64,000 nt of DNA from Solirubrobacter sp963848475 (GCA_963848475.1 CAWKDW010000014.1:372001-436000), one strand, 5' to 3'; counted from the stretch's first letter, positions 11,088 to 20,172 are shown. Numbers and translations: made by a program. Notes: a model not told the origin generated them from the letters alone.

Positions 11088-11122
11088 TTGACTCATTTGA
11101 AACTGATCCGTACCGCTACCCT
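11088..11122 (+). promoter_or_regulatory. Possible promoter of tatA-tatC
   Basis: TTGACT at 11088-11093 followed by a TACCGC/TACCCT region at 11111-11122. The 17-nt spacing fits TACCGC; TACCCT is the better -10 but is spaced too far. The tatA ATG at 11172 has GGAAGAG about 7 nt before it, so this gene has a conventional leader. Confidence 0.3.
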
Positions 11123-11171
11123 CGTGCGCAGGAGTTAGTAGCGGTCGTCCACCCACCTCTGGAAGAGCCCT

Positions 11172-11435
11172 ATGCCCAACATCGGACCCATGGAGATCAT
11201 CATCGTTCTGGTGATCGTTCTCCTGATCTTCGGGCCGAAGCGCCTGCCGGGTCTCGGCAAGCAGCTCGGCACCGGAATGCGTGAGTTCAAGGACTCGATC
11301 GCGGGCAAGGACAAGGACGACGATGACGAGGTCCGCGAGGGCGAGCGTCGCAGCGCCGAAGCCGCGCTCGGTCGTCCCGAGGGCGAGCAGGCGCCGCTCG
11401 AGGGCGAGACCGTCCGCGAGCGCTCCCCCCGCTAA
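11172..11435 (+). CDS. tatA: Twin-arginine translocase subunit TatA/TatE
   Basis: Pore-forming component of the Tat system, which exports folded proteins such as the Rieske subunit encoded upstream. 87 residues: a short N-terminal membrane helix ('MEIIIVLVIVLLIFGPKRLP'), the conserved FGPKRLP hinge, an amphipathic helix ('LGKQLGTGMREFK') and an acidic charged tail. It lies 21 nt ahead of tatC. No tatB is seen here, so a TatAC system or a tatB elsewhere is possible. Confidence 0.93.
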   Translation: MPNIGPMEIIIVLVIVLLIFGPKRLPGLGKQLGTGMREFKDSIAGKDKDDDDEVREGERRSAEAALGRPEGEQAPLEGETVRERSPR

Positions 11436-11456
11436 CCAGGAAGTCGGGTCGCACCA

Positions 11457-12425
11457 ATGGCGTCTGCGTTGCGATCCGTCTCGCACGAGGATCGACTGAG
11501 TCTCGTCGAGCACCTCACGGAGCTCCGCGTCCGGATCGTGATCTGCCTGGTCGCGCTGACGGCCACGACGGTGCTCTGCATGTGGCAGAACCAGCGGGTG
11601 CTGGACATCCTCAACGCCCCGCTGGAGCAGACCGTCAAGGCCGGCACCGCCGACCCGATCCAGCAGGGCGCGCGCTGGGACCAGCTCGCCGCCGGCCTGA
11701 TGAACGAGACGGCGCAGGTCAACCGCCTGGCCGCGGCCGACACCGATGACGCCCAGCTCAAGGCCGCGCTGACCAAGCTCGCGCAGTCCAACGAGCGCGT
11801 CGCCAAGCTCGCGCCCAAGGTCCAGGCGCGCAAACCGGTCACGCTCGGCGTCAGCGAGCCGTTCATGCAGACGCTGAAGGTCTCGGTCTACGCGGGCCTG
11901 CTGCTCGCGTTGCCGCTGATCCTCTTCCAGCTCTACGCGTTCGTGCTCCCGGCCTTCTCCCCACGCGAGAAACAGATCGCGCTCCCCGCCATGTTGGGGA
12001 TCCCGTTCCTGTTCATTGGTGGAGTCGTGTTCGGCTACTACACGGTGGTCCCGCGCGCGATCGAGTTCCTCCAGAACTTCAACACCGACGCCTTCGACGT
12101 CCTGATCCAGGCCCAGCCGTACTACAAGTTCGTGATCATGCTCCTCGGGGCGATGGGGCTGCTTTTCCAGATCCCCATTGGGATCGTGGCCGTCACGAGG
12201 GTCGGAATCGTCACCACCAGCCAGCTCGCGCACAACCGTCGCTACGCGATTCTCGTCATCGCCGTCCTGGCGATGCTGCTGCCCGGTCAGGACCCCGTGA
12301 CGATGTCGATGATGATGGCCCCTATGTACGTTTTATTTGAGGGCTCTATCCTCCTGTGTTGGCTGTTGGATCGGCGCGCCTTGCGCGCCGCCGACGACGA
12401 TGACTCGTCGTTCTCCGAGAGCTAG
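11457..12425 (+). CDS. tatC: Sec-independent protein translocase TatC
   Basis: Receptor subunit that binds the twin-arginine signal peptide; 322 residues with six membrane segments. Family features: N-terminal 'SLVEHLTELRVRI', 'FMQTLKVSVYAGLLLALPLILFQ' split across helix 2, and 'RRYAILVIAVLAMLLPGQDPVTM'. It is longer than Escherichia coli TatC because of an insertion of about 70 residues in the first periplasmic loop (roughly residues 50-120), an Ala/Lys-rich stretch. Insertions there occur in some actinobacterial TatC proteins. The C-terminal tail is acidic. Confidence 0.93.
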   Translation: MASALRSVSHEDRLSLVEHLTELRVRIVICLVALTATTVLCMWQNQRVLDILNAPLEQTVKAGTADPIQQGARWDQLAAGLMNETAQVNRLAAADTDDAQLKAALTKLAQSNERVAKLAPKVQARKPVTLGVSEPFMQTLKVSVYAGLLLALPLILFQLYAFVLPAFSPREKQIALPAMLGIPFLFIGGVVFGYYTVVPRAIEFLQNFNTDAFDVLIQAQPYYKFVIMLLGAMGLLFQIPIGIVAVTRVGIVTTSQLAHNRRYAILVIAVLAMLLPGQDPVTMSMMMAPMYVLFEGSILLCWLLDRRALRAADDDDSSFSES

Positions 12426-12463
12426 AGCACGTCACCCGCGATCAGGACTAGTCCGCAACTCCC

Positions 12464-13171
12464 ATGCTGTTCGATCTGAGAAGCGGCGCGCGCCGCCGCA
12501 CCGTCAAGGTTGTCTACCTCGGCCTCGCCCTGCTGATGTTCGTCGGCTTCGTCGGCTTCGGCATCGGCTCCAGCGGCCTGCCCGGAGGCATCGGCGACGC
12601 GATCACCGGCGGAGGAGACGGCGGAGGCGACACCGCCGCGGTCGAACGGCTGACCACCCAGGTCCAGACCGCCGACGCCAAGACCAAGGCCACGCCGAGC
12701 GACGCCGCCGCCTGGGCCGCGCTCGTGCAGGCGCGTCTGCGCCTCGCCAACGTCGGCGACAACCTCGACCCCAACACCGGCACCTACACCGCCGACGGCG
12801 AGCGCCAGCTCAAGGCTGCCGGTGCCGCATGGGACAAGTACGTCGCGCTCAAGCCGGCCACCCCGGACGAGCGCCTCGCCCGTCAGATGGCCCAGGCCTA
12901 CGTCTCGATCGGCAACACGAACGCGGCCGTCGGCGCCCAAGAGGTCCTGACCGAGATCGACCCGACCCAGCAGACCTACCAGAACCTCGCTCTTCTCGCC
13001 TACCAGGCCGGCCAGACCCGCAAGGGCGACCTCGCCGCCGCCAAGGCCGTCAGCCTCGCCCCCAAGGAAGACCAGAAGGACCTCAAGACCTCGCTCGACT
13101 CGGCCAAGTCCCAGGCCGCCCTGCAGCAGATCCAGCAGAGCGTGCCCTCGGCCACCCCTGCAGGCGGCTAG
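12464..13171 (+). CDS. Membrane-anchored TPR-like protein
   Basis: 235 residues: a cytosolic basic N-terminus, one membrane segment (about residues 16-36), a Gly/Asp-rich linker, then a helical domain with tetratricopeptide-like spacing ('AWAALVQARLRLANVG', 'ALKPATPDERLARQMAQAY', 'LLAYQAGQTRKGDLAAAKAVSLAP'). It is likely a scaffold on the outer face of the membrane. It follows tatC by 38 nt and may share its transcript. No catalytic motif. The partner is unknown. Confidence 0.7.
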   Translation: MLFDLRSGARRRTVKVVYLGLALLMFVGFVGFGIGSSGLPGGIGDAITGGGDGGGDTAAVERLTTQVQTADAKTKATPSDAAAWAALVQARLRLANVGDNLDPNTGTYTADGERQLKAAGAAWDKYVALKPATPDERLARQMAQAYVSIGNTNAAVGAQEVLTEIDPTQQTYQNLALLAYQAGQTRKGDLAAAKAVSLAPKEDQKDLKTSLDSAKSQAALQQIQQSVPSATPAGG

Positions 13172-13202
13172 CCCGCCCGTCGCCGCTATCCTTTGCGGCC
13201 GC

Positions 13203-13275
13203 GCCCTTGTAGCTCAATTGGCAGAGCAGCGGACTCTTAATCCGAAGGTTGAAGGTTCGATTCCTTCCGGGGGCA
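13203..13275 (+). tRNA. tRNA-Lys (anticodon CTT)
   Basis: Complete cloverleaf by eye: acceptor arms GCCCTTG/CGGGGGC, a D-arm with AGCTCAATTGGCAGAGC, anticodon loop CTCTTAA giving CTT, and a T-arm GAAGG-TTCGATT-CCTTC, with discriminator A at 13275. One mismatch closes the anticodon stem. TATCCT at 13187-13192 may be its -10. CCA is not encoded. Confidence 0.9.
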
Positions 13276-13905
13276 CTACCGAAACCGCGCTACAGCGCGG
13301 TTTCGTCGTTTAAGGCCGGGCTCGTCGTCGAGCAGGATGCGCGCCTGGCGGGCGATCTCCGGGTCGGGGTCCTTCAGAGCGCTCTCGATGAGCGGGCGGC
13401 CCTGCGTGCCGAAGAACGGGAGCTGTTTGACCGCGACGGCGCGCACGATCTCGTTGGAGGACCGCAGCGCGCGTTCCACCAGGGGCAGGCCGCGCGCGTC
13501 GCCGAGCCTGGCGAGCGAGCCGGCGGCCTGGACGGGCGCGACGTAGGCGTCGATCGGGAGCTCGAGGCAGGCGATCAGGGTCTCGACGCCGTCGGGCTCG
13601 CCGAGCCGCGCCAGGGCGTAGGCGGCGGCGGAGCGGACGGTGTCGCCGCCGGGCGTCGCGGCGAGCGCGCGCAGGGAGTCGAGCAGCGCTCGCTCGCCGC
13701 GCGCGCCGATGACGCGGGCGGCGGCGGCCTGTAGGAGCTCGATGCCGGAGTCCAGGGCGCGCTGGAGGCCTTGCGCGGTCAGCGGCACGTGGTTGGCGGT
13801 CAGGATGTCCTCGGCGTGGACGTCCTCGGAGTCGGCGAAGGGCACGCCGGGCCGGGGGTCCGGGAGGACGAGGTCCTCGAAGGACAGGTGCGGCGGGCCG
13901 CTCAC
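13276..13905 (-). CDS. HEAT-repeat protein
   Basis: 209 residues starting with GTG (13905), overlapping the stop of the upstream metallopeptidase-like gene (GTGA), so the two are coupled. At least four HEAT/PBS-lyase-type helical repeats are visible from about residue 70: 'DTVRSAAAYALARLGEPDG', 'APVQAAGSLARLGDARG', 'EIVRAVAVKQLPFFG' and 'PEIARQARILLDDEPG'. Such repeats bind proteins and have no catalysis of their own. Pairing with a putative secreted or injected peptidase suggests a partner, chaperone or immunity role; that is inference. The extreme C-terminus is read through the tRNA terminator hairpin. Confidence 0.75.
   Translation of the reverse strand: MSGPPHLSFEDLVLPDPRPGVPFADSEDVHAEDILTANHVPLTAQGLQRALDSGIELLQAAAARVIGARGERALLDSLRALAATPGGDTVRSAAAYALARLGEPDGVETLIACLELPIDAYVAPVQAAGSLARLGDARGLPLVERALRSSNEIVRAVAVKQLPFFGTQGRPLIESALKDPDPEIARQARILLDDEPGLKRRNRAVARFR
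13281..13304 (+). terminator. Rho-independent-type terminator after tRNA-Lys
   Basis: Perfect 10-bp GC-rich stem GAAACCGCGC / GCGCGGTTTC with loop TACA, followed by GTCGTTTAA. It begins 5 nt after the tRNA. The same DNA encodes the last residues of the HEAT-repeat gene on the minus strand. Confidence 0.75.
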
Positions 13906-15095
13906 GAGTAGTAGCCGATGTTGCCGAGCGCCCAGATCGCGGTCGCGCGGCGAGAGTACGCGCCCGCGCCGTCGCCGTAGGCACGCTCTTCCTTGCCGGG
14001 CATGGTCATGCCGGCGGAGACGGTGGCGACCATGCGGCCGGGGATCTGCTGGAGCAGCGCCTGGACGCCGGCGGGGTCGGCCGCCTGCTGGGTGCCGAGC
14101 CAGTTCGAGGCCAGGCGCAGCGCGCCGGGCGCGCGGGTCTTGCGGTCGTTGGCGTGGAAGCCCTCATGCTGCTCGGTCAGGTCCTTGGCCCAGAACTGCG
14201 AGCGCGGCGGGCGGCCGTTGAGGTCGGCCATGTCCGGCGTCAAGTCGTTCGCGACGGTCTGCCAGTTGGCGGCGGTGATCACCGGATCGAGCGAGCTGGT
14301 GACGTTGACCTGGCCGCTCGGGCCGGTCGCGGCGCGCACCTGCCACAGGATCTGCTGCGTGACCGTCGCGCTCACGTACCACCAGCCGACCACGGGGAGC
14401 TTGCGCACCGTGATGCCGGTGACGGTCATGGGGCCGGGGCGGGTGACGCCGAAGCCGTTCGGCGGGTTGCCGCCCTGTGCGGTCGTCCCCTGATAGGACA
14501 GCCACGGCGTGATCGCGTCGCAGAGCTCGACCTCCGCGAAGTCACGAACCTCGATGTCGGGCAGGGAGATCGGCCCCGTGTCCGCGGGCGTGCTCTCGGC
14601 CTTCGTCGCGTGCTCGGCGGCCTCCGGCGCGGCCGGGGGAGCGGTGGGCGGTGAGGAGCCCGGCTGCGCCGTGGGCGCCGTGACCTCGGGTGGTGCCGTC
14701 GCGGGGGCGGCGAGCGTGGTCGCGGCCAGCGGTTCGCCGGCGGCCGCCTCGATCGACTGCACCTCGTCGTGCGGGACGTGGCCGGCCTCGGTGTCGTGGT
14801 CGGCGCCGAGCACGACGCGGCGGCCCAGCTGCGGCGCCGCGGGCTCGCCGAGCCGGATCGCGGCCTTGAAGTCGAACGACTGCGTCTCCGCGCGCGTCTC
14901 GGCCGGCGGCTCCGCCCGCTGCACCGGCGGCGGGAGTGGCCCGCGCCGCCGTCCGAGCGTCCGCGCGACGGCCGCGTTCCCCGCCGTCTGCTGCAGCGCG
15001 AGCAACTGCAGACGTGGGTCGCGAACCGCGGTCGGCGCCTCGTCGGCGCGTCGCGCCTCGCGTTCCAGCCGAGCCAACTCAGCGTGCGTGTGCAT
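13902..15095 (-). CDS. Putative HEGFH metallopeptidase with eCIS-effector-like N-terminus
   Basis: 397 residues. Residues about 28-60 contain 'LQLLALQQTAGNAAVART', matching the LQRxAGNxAVxRL pattern that precedes DUF4157-type and extracellular contractile injection system cargo proteins in actinobacteria. A Pro/Ala/Thr-rich linker follows (about 60-190). The C-terminal domain has 'TEQHEGFHANDR', a zincin HExxH, with a candidate third ligand in 'GKEERAYGDG'. There is no classical signal peptide. It is the first gene of a pair with the HEAT-repeat gene. No tube, sheath or baseplate genes lie in the window, so cargo status is inferred. The frame is intact. Confidence 0.65.
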   Translation of the reverse strand: MHTHAELARLEREARRADEAPTAVRDPRLQLLALQQTAGNAAVARTLGRRRGPLPPPVQRAEPPAETRAETQSFDFKAAIRLGEPAAPQLGRRVVLGADHDTEAGHVPHDEVQSIEAAAGEPLAATTLAAPATAPPEVTAPTAQPGSSPPTAPPAAPEAAEHATKAESTPADTGPISLPDIEVRDFAEVELCDAITPWLSYQGTTAQGGNPPNGFGVTRPGPMTVTGITVRKLPVVGWWYVSATVTQQILWQVRAATGPSGQVNVTSSLDPVITAANWQTVANDLTPDMADLNGRPPRSQFWAKDLTEQHEGFHANDRKTRAPGALRLASNWLGTQQAADPAGVQALLQQIPGRMVATVSAGMTMPGKEERAYGDGAGAYSRRATAIWALGNIGYYS

Positions 15096-15107
15096 CGACG
15101 TACAGCG

Positions 15108-15136
15108 ATCCTAGCCCGGCAGGCGGCCCGTGTCGA
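15108..15136 (-). promoter_or_regulatory. Promoter of the HEGFH-HEAT operon
   Basis: Read on the minus strand: TCGACA (15131-15136), a 17-nt spacer, then TAGGAT (15108-15113). The ATG at 15095 lies 12 nt beyond the -10, so the leader would be only a few nt. Confidence 0.45.
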
Positions 15137-15232
15137 CCGCCAGCCCCCGGTTGACCACGCGAACACGGCGCTCGACCGGGAGCCTCGAACGGGGAACCTC
15201 GACGCAAGCGCCACCGGTGGCGGCGCCGGGGC

Positions 15233-15691
15233 CTATGCGTCCTGCGTGGAGGCCGCGAACTCCTCGGGGCCCTGTGCCGCTGCGGCCGGGTCCATCCACA
15301 TGACCTGCCAGCCGTGACCGTCGAGGTCGAAGAAGCTGCGCGAATACATGAAGCCGTGATCCTCGGCGTCATCCGCCTCGATCCCGCCTGCCGCGACGGC
15401 AGCGGCGCCGACCTCGTCGACCTCATCGCGCGAGGACACGGTGAAGCAGTACAGCGCCAGCGCGTGCGTGGTGGGATCGGCCATCGGCAGCTTCGAGAAC
15501 TCCGCGAACTTCTCGCGGGTGAGCAGCATGAAGAAGGCGTGCTCGCCGACCAGCATGCAGGCGGCGGTCTCGTCGGTGAACGTCGAGTTGAAGCTGAACC
15601 CGAGCTTCGCGAAGAACGCCTTGCTGCGCTCGAGGTCCCCGACGGGGAGGTTCACGAACAGCATGCGGCCGGGGTGTGCGGGAGTGGTCAT
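15233..15691 (-). CDS. VOC/glyoxalase-fold family protein
   Basis: 152 residues of the vicinal oxygen chelate superfamily (paired beta-alpha-beta-beta-beta modules). Typical strands are 'MLFVNLPVGDLERSKAFFAKLGFSF' (N-terminal, split here by description only), 'LALYCFTVSSRDEVDEVG' and 'SRSFFDLDGHGWQVMW', ending in the usual DxDGH turn. The group includes glyoxalases and resistance proteins, and the PhnB-like subgroup to which this looks closest has no fixed function. GGAGG lies 7 nt before the ATG. It stands alone. Confidence 0.8.
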   Translation of the reverse strand: MTTPAHPGRMLFVNLPVGDLERSKAFFAKLGFSFNSTFTDETAACMLVGEHAFFMLLTREKFAEFSKLPMADPTTHALALYCFTVSSRDEVDEVGAAAVAAGGIEADDAEDHGFMYSRSFFDLDGHGWQVMWMDPAAAAQGPEEFAASTQDA

Positions 15692-15882
15692 GGTGGACCT
15701 CCAGTCGGTGACTCGATGGCGTACGTCCCGGTAGACCCGCCCAGCCGGCGGAACTCATCGGTGCAAGAGGTGAGAACCCGGGGCGAATCGTGGGCACCTG
15801 ACCGTGTGGACTTGACTCAACACTTCTGGGGCGAAGAGGATGAGACGGCACTGAGAGCCGGCTCGCCAAGGAGGGCCCCCGC

Positions 15883-17666
15883 ATGCGCAACGCCCAGCAC
15901 CTGCTTCGGATCGTCCTGATAGCGGCGGTGGGCGTACTGGTGGCGGTGCCGGTGGCGGGGGCGCTGATGGCCGATCCGTTCGGGCCGATCGAGGTCGCCG
16001 ATCCCACCTGGCGGCCGCGGCCGCTCTTCGTCGACACCGCGCCGGTCCTGGGCGTCGACGGCGCCGGCAACGCGCTCCTCGGGACGCTCGCCCGCAACGC
16101 GCAGGGCGACGAGCAGTTGGCCGTGTACGAGCGCTGCGGCAGCGCACCGGCGACGTGGACGCGCACACTGCTCGGGACGGCGGTCAAGAACTTCTTCCCC
16201 GTCGGGCTGAAGGTCGCCAAGGACGGAACCGCGATGGGCGTCTGGCGCACGACGGTCGCGGGCGTCTCGACCCACTACTCGTCGACGCGGCCGCCGGGCG
16301 GCGCGTGGGGCGAGCCGCAGGTGATCGTGGCCGATCCGAACGTCAACTACGTCCAGTTCGCGATGAGCGACACGGGAACGGCGATCGCCACCTGGGTTGA
16401 CACCGCCCCGGCCGGGACGTGGGCGTCGATCCGGCCCGCGGGCGGCGCGTGGGGCGCCCCGGAGCAGGTCGCGACGACCTTCAATCAGTCCGCGGTGGCC
16501 ATGAGCGCGACGGGCGACGCGGTCGTGCTCTATCAGGGCGCGACGCCGGGATGGGCCTTCTCGCGCTACCGCCCGGCCGGCGGCGCGTGGGGCGGCGCTC
16601 AGGAGGTGCTGAAGAACAACTACCAGAACACGATGAAGCGGCTCATGGTCGAGTTCGACGGCACGGGCCGGACGGTGGCGATCGCGAACTTCCGCGAATT
16701 CAGCGACACGATCCGGGTGAACGTCGGGACCGGCGGGGTGTGGGGACCGACCGATCAGGTCCTCGACGACGACGGCGCCGAACCCGCCCAACCAGTCGTA
16801 CGACATCCGCCTCCTGCAGACGCTCGTGCGCCACCCGCAGGGCGCGGTCGCGGCCTGGACGCGCCGCTCGACGTCGAGCAACTTCGACGACGACATCGTC
16901 GTGGCCCGGCTCAGCGGCGGCGGCTGGGAGACGCCGCAGCCGATCTTCGACGTGACCAATCGGTTCGGAGACGTGAACGCGGCGACGAACGACGCCGGCG
17001 AGGTCCTGCTCGCGGCGACGCTGTGGTCCGGCGGCCCGAGCGACCTCTCTGAGATCCGCGCGTCGATCGCCCCCTCGCTGACCGCGGCGTGGCCCGCGAT
17101 GACGCGCGTCTCGCCGCAGCCGAGCACGACCAACCAGTACCGCGATGCGCTCGCGGGCGGCGGCGGCTCGGCCTTCTACATCGGCTGGGGCGTTCACGGC
17201 GGCAACAACTCGCGTACGGAGATGATCTCGACCAAGCCCGACGGTGCCGCATGCGGGGCGGTCGCCACGCCGACGCCGACCGCGACCGCCTCCGCGACCG
17301 CGGTCCCGACCGTCTCGCCCGCTCCGAACCCGGTTCCCGTTCCGTCCTCGACCCCCGCACCAGTTCCGACCGCCGCACCGGCGCCGAGCGCGATCAGCGA
17401 CTTCACGACGCTCCCGGCCGCGTCGAAGTGCGTCCGCAACCGCAAGCTCACCGTTCGGATGAAGCGCCCGCCGAAGGGCTACACCGTCAAGACCGTCACG
17501 GTGAAGGTCAACAACAAGCGGGTCGCCACGCTGAAGGAGAAGGCGCTCAAGAAGCCGCTGTACCTGCGCAGGCTGCCCAAGCGGCACGTTCACCGTCACG
17601 ATCACGATCAAGCTGACCAAGGGCAAGGGCCTGACAGAGCGACGTCGCTACACGGCATGTAGGTAG
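15883..17666 (+). CDS. Secreted beta-propeller-like repeat protein (two frameshifts)
   Basis: A signal-peptide-like N-terminus (hydrophobic 'LLRIVLIAAVGVLVAVPVAG') is followed by repeated units of 'RPAGGAWGxPxQV' type (near 16290, 16440 and 16580), alternating with 'DxTGxAIATW'-like strands, so a beta-propeller is likely. A Thr/Pro/Ala linker (about 17265-17390) leads to a C-terminal Lys-rich beta module with cysteines ('KCVRNRKLTVRMK' ... 'RYTACR'). Extra C bases at about 16788 and 17581 shift the frame; corrected length is about 593 residues ending at a TAG at 17664-17666. Function unknown; cell-surface or secreted. Confidence 0.7.
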
Positions 17667-17689
17667 CCGCCTGCGGCATCCTCGGACGG

Positions 17690-18527
17690 GTGCACCCGCT
17701 CGTCGTCGAGGACCTGACGAAGCGCTACGGCCGGACGGCCGCGGTCGACGGGCTGTCGTTCGCGGTCCCGGCAGGCAGCGTGTGCGGTTTCCTGGGGCCG
17801 AACGGGGCGGGGAAGACGACCACGCTGCGCATCCTGCTCGGCCTCGCCAAGGCGACGGACGGCCGCACGCACACCACCGGCCGCGTCAGCGGCGTGCTGG
17901 ACCGCGACGGGTTCCATCCGGGCCGCACGGCCCGCGACGAGCTCGTCCTCGCCGCCGCCCGCGCCCAGCGAGGGAACGCCGACGATGCGCTGGAAGCGGC
18001 CGGACTGGAGGCGATCGCCGGACGCCGGGTCGGCGCGTGCTCGTACGGCACCCGCCGGCGCCTCGCGCTCGCCGCGGCGCTGCTCGCGGAGCCCGACGTC
18101 CTGCTGCTCGACGAGCCCGCCACGGGCCTCGATCCGCACGCGCTCCGCGCGCTGCGAGCGCGCCTGCGCGACCACGCCGCGAAGGGCGGCACGGTGCTGC
18201 TGTCGAGCCACGTGCTCGAGGAGGTCGCCGCGACCTGCGACCGGGTCGTCGTGGTCGCCGGCGGTCGCCGCGTGGCCGAGGGGCCGCTCGACGAGCTGCT
18301 GGCGCAGCGGATCCGCCTGCGCTCGCCCGAGGCGCCGCGGCTGCTGACCGCGCTCCGACACCTCGGCCTGGACGCGAGCCGATGACGGTCCGGGAACGGT
18401 CGTCGTCGCCGGCGCCGACCCGGACACCGTCGGCCGAGCGGTCCGCGACAGCGGCGTCGTCCTGCACGAGATGAGCACGCAGGGCGCGCTCGAGGCGCTC
18501 TACGTCGGCCTGACAGAGGCCTCGTGA
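17690..18527 (+). CDS. ABC transporter ATP-binding protein (one frameshift near 3' end)
   Basis: ATPase of a second ABC-2 exporter: Walker A GPNGAGKTT, degenerate signature 'CSYGTRRRLALA' in place of LSGGQ, Walker B LLLLDEPATGLD, H-loop SSHVLEE. An extra C at about 18381 produces a false stop; correcting it adds a C-terminal tail ('GTVVVAGADPDTVGRAV', 'TQGALEALYVGLTE') typical of DrrA-like ATPases and ending at 18527. About 278 residues. The last four bases overlap the GTG of the permease (GTGA). Confidence 0.83.
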
Positions 18528-19243
18528 GGACGGAGCTGCTCGCGCTGCGGACCGTCGCCGCGTACCGCCGCGCGATCGCGCTGGCGATCGCGTTCTCGGG
18601 CTTTCTCGCGATCTCGTTCCTCGGCGTGCGCGACCTGGCCTCGACCGCGGCGGTGGATGCCCGCTCCGCGCTCTCCTCGGGCGCGGTCACCGGGTTCGTG
18701 GCCGTGGTCTACGCCGCGGCGAGCGCGGGAGGGGAGATCGCCCGCGGCGGGCTCGCGCTGGCGCTGCTGGGAGGCGACCACGACCGGCGCCGTGCGGTCC
18801 GCGACCGGCTCGCGGCACACGCTGCCGCCGGCGCGGCACTCGGACTCGCGGGCGCCGCGACCGCCGCGCTGCTGGCCTTCGGGCTCCTGAGTGCCGGTGG
18901 CGGCCCAGTGCCGCGCCTTGGCGATCTCGTCGTCCTGGCGGCCGGGACGATCCTCTACGCCGCGCTGATGGGAACGCTCGGGGCCGCGCTCGGGCTCGCG
19001 CTGCGCTCGCCCGCCGCCGCGGTCATCACGGCGCTCGTCGTCCTTCTGGCGCTCGACCCGCTGTTCGCCGGGATCAGTGACGAGATCGCGCGCTGGGGGC
19101 TGGGCGGAGCCGCGGGCTCGCTCACGGGCAGCGGTGGCGACGATCTGCCACCCGCGTGGGCGGGCGGCCTGACGCTGGTCGCGTACGCCGCCGTGCTCGG
19201 GGCGATCGCCACCGCGCTCACCGCCCGCCGCGACGTGCCCTAA
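18524..19243 (+). CDS. ABC-2 family membrane protein
   Basis: 239-residue permease subunit with about six hydrophobic segments, partnering the ATPase it overlaps. It is Ala/Gly/Leu-rich and begins 'MRTELLALRTVAAYRR', the usual cytosolic helix of ABC-2 permeases. Such pairs act in antibiotic export or membrane stress. Substrate unknown. Confidence 0.8.
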   Translation: MRTELLALRTVAAYRRAIALAIAFSGFLAISFLGVRDLASTAAVDARSALSSGAVTGFVAVVYAAASAGGEIARGGLALALLGGDHDRRRAVRDRLAAHAAAGAALGLAGAATAALLAFGLLSAGGGPVPRLGDLVVLAAGTILYAALMGTLGAALGLALRSPAAAVITALVVLLALDPLFAGISDEIARWGLGGAAGSLTGSGGDDLPPAWAGGLTLVAYAAVLGAIATALTARRDVP

Positions 19244-19246
19244 CCT
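19241..19246 (+). promoter_or_regulatory. -10-like box TAACCT before the aminotransferase gene
   Basis: TAACCT overlaps the permease stop codon, with 9 nt to the ATG at 19256. It predicts a leaderless message. Confidence 0.35.
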
Positions 19247-19255
19247 GGTGCGCCC

Positions 19256-20038
19256 ATGCTCGCGAGCGTCGACGGCGCCATCGGGCCCGCCGACGAGGCG
19301 CGGATCCCAGTCACGGACGAAGGCCTCCTGCGCGGCGACGGGGCGTTCGAGGTCATGCGCCTGTATTCCGGGCGCCCGTTCGCGTACGAGGACCATCTCG
19401 CCCGGCTCGGGCGCACCTGCGCCGGGCTGCGGCTGGAGTTCGACGCCGACGCCCTGCGCGCCGAGGTCGCGGCGCTCCTGGAGCAGGCCGGCGCGATCGA
19501 GGGGCTGCTGCGCATCGTCCTCACCCGCGGCGGCCGCCGGATCGCGCTGCTGGAGCCGCTTCGGACCCATAAGGCCGTCGCGCGCGTCGCGACCATCCGC
19601 TACGCGCCCAACCGCGTCCTCGACGGCCTCAAGACCCTCTCCTACGCGGGCAACATGCTCGCCACGCGGCTGGCGAAGGAGGGCGGCTACGACGAGGCGC
19701 TGCTCGTATCGCCGCACGGTCGTGTGCTCGAGGGCGCTACGTGGTCGTTCTTCTGGGTTCGCGACGGCAAGCTGCTGACCCCGCCGCTCGAGGACCGGAT
19801 CCTCGGCTCGATCACGCGCGCCCGGGTTCTGGAGGAGACCGCGGCCATCGAGGACGTCTGCACGCTCGACGATCTGCGCGCCGCTGACGAGGCGTTCATC
19901 GCCTCCACGGTGCGCGTGGTCCAGCCGATCGCCGCGATCGACGACCTCCAACTGCCGGTGGCTCCAGGCCCGGTCACGCTGCGGACCCTCGCGGCGATGG
20001 AACAGGCGATCGCGCGGGAGTTGGGTGCGCCGGTCTAG
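19256..20038 (+). CDS. Class IV PLP aminotransferase, probably aminodeoxychorismate lyase
   Basis: 260 residues, fold-type IV PLP family (branched-chain aminotransferase, D-amino acid aminotransferase, PabC). Features: 'IPVTDEGLLRGDGAFEVMR' near the N-terminus, the PLP lysine in 'GLKTLSYAGNMLA', 'DEALLVSPHGRVLEG' and 'LGSITRARVLE'. The short length and the SYAGNML lysine region favour 4-amino-4-deoxychorismate lyase (folate synthesis) or a DAAT-like enzyme over IlvE. No pabA or pabB is nearby. The frame is intact. Confidence 0.8.
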   Translation: MLASVDGAIGPADEARIPVTDEGLLRGDGAFEVMRLYSGRPFAYEDHLARLGRTCAGLRLEFDADALRAEVAALLEQAGAIEGLLRIVLTRGGRRIALLEPLRTHKAVARVATIRYAPNRVLDGLKTLSYAGNMLATRLAKEGGYDEALLVSPHGRVLEGATWSFFWVRDGKLLTPPLEDRILGSITRARVLEETAAIEDVCTLDDLRAADEAFIASTVRVVQPIAAIDDLQLPVAPGPVTLRTLAAMEQAIARELGAPV

Positions 20039-20064
20039 CGGACCCGCCGCGACCCGCCGCCGCA

Positions 20065-20083
20065 CTGGTAATCGACGTACCAG
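20065..20083. repeat. Inverted repeat CTGGTA-N7-TACCAG
   Basis: Perfect 6-bp arms with a 7-nt spacer, in the 134-bp gap ahead of the Gfo/Idh gene. It could be a dimeric regulator site; no regulator is adjacent. Confidence 0.35.
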
Positions 20084-20172
20084 GCAACGTGCCGGGAGGC
20101 TTGGACGATGCCTCGGATGAGACTCATGAGGACGTATTACCCGTGCATACAGGGCCAATTAACCTGGAATCC

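Noticed and set aside
13281..13304. Attachment site at the 3' end of tRNA-Lys
   Set aside because: The perfect hairpin is explained as a terminator; no integrase or repeated tRNA end lies nearby.
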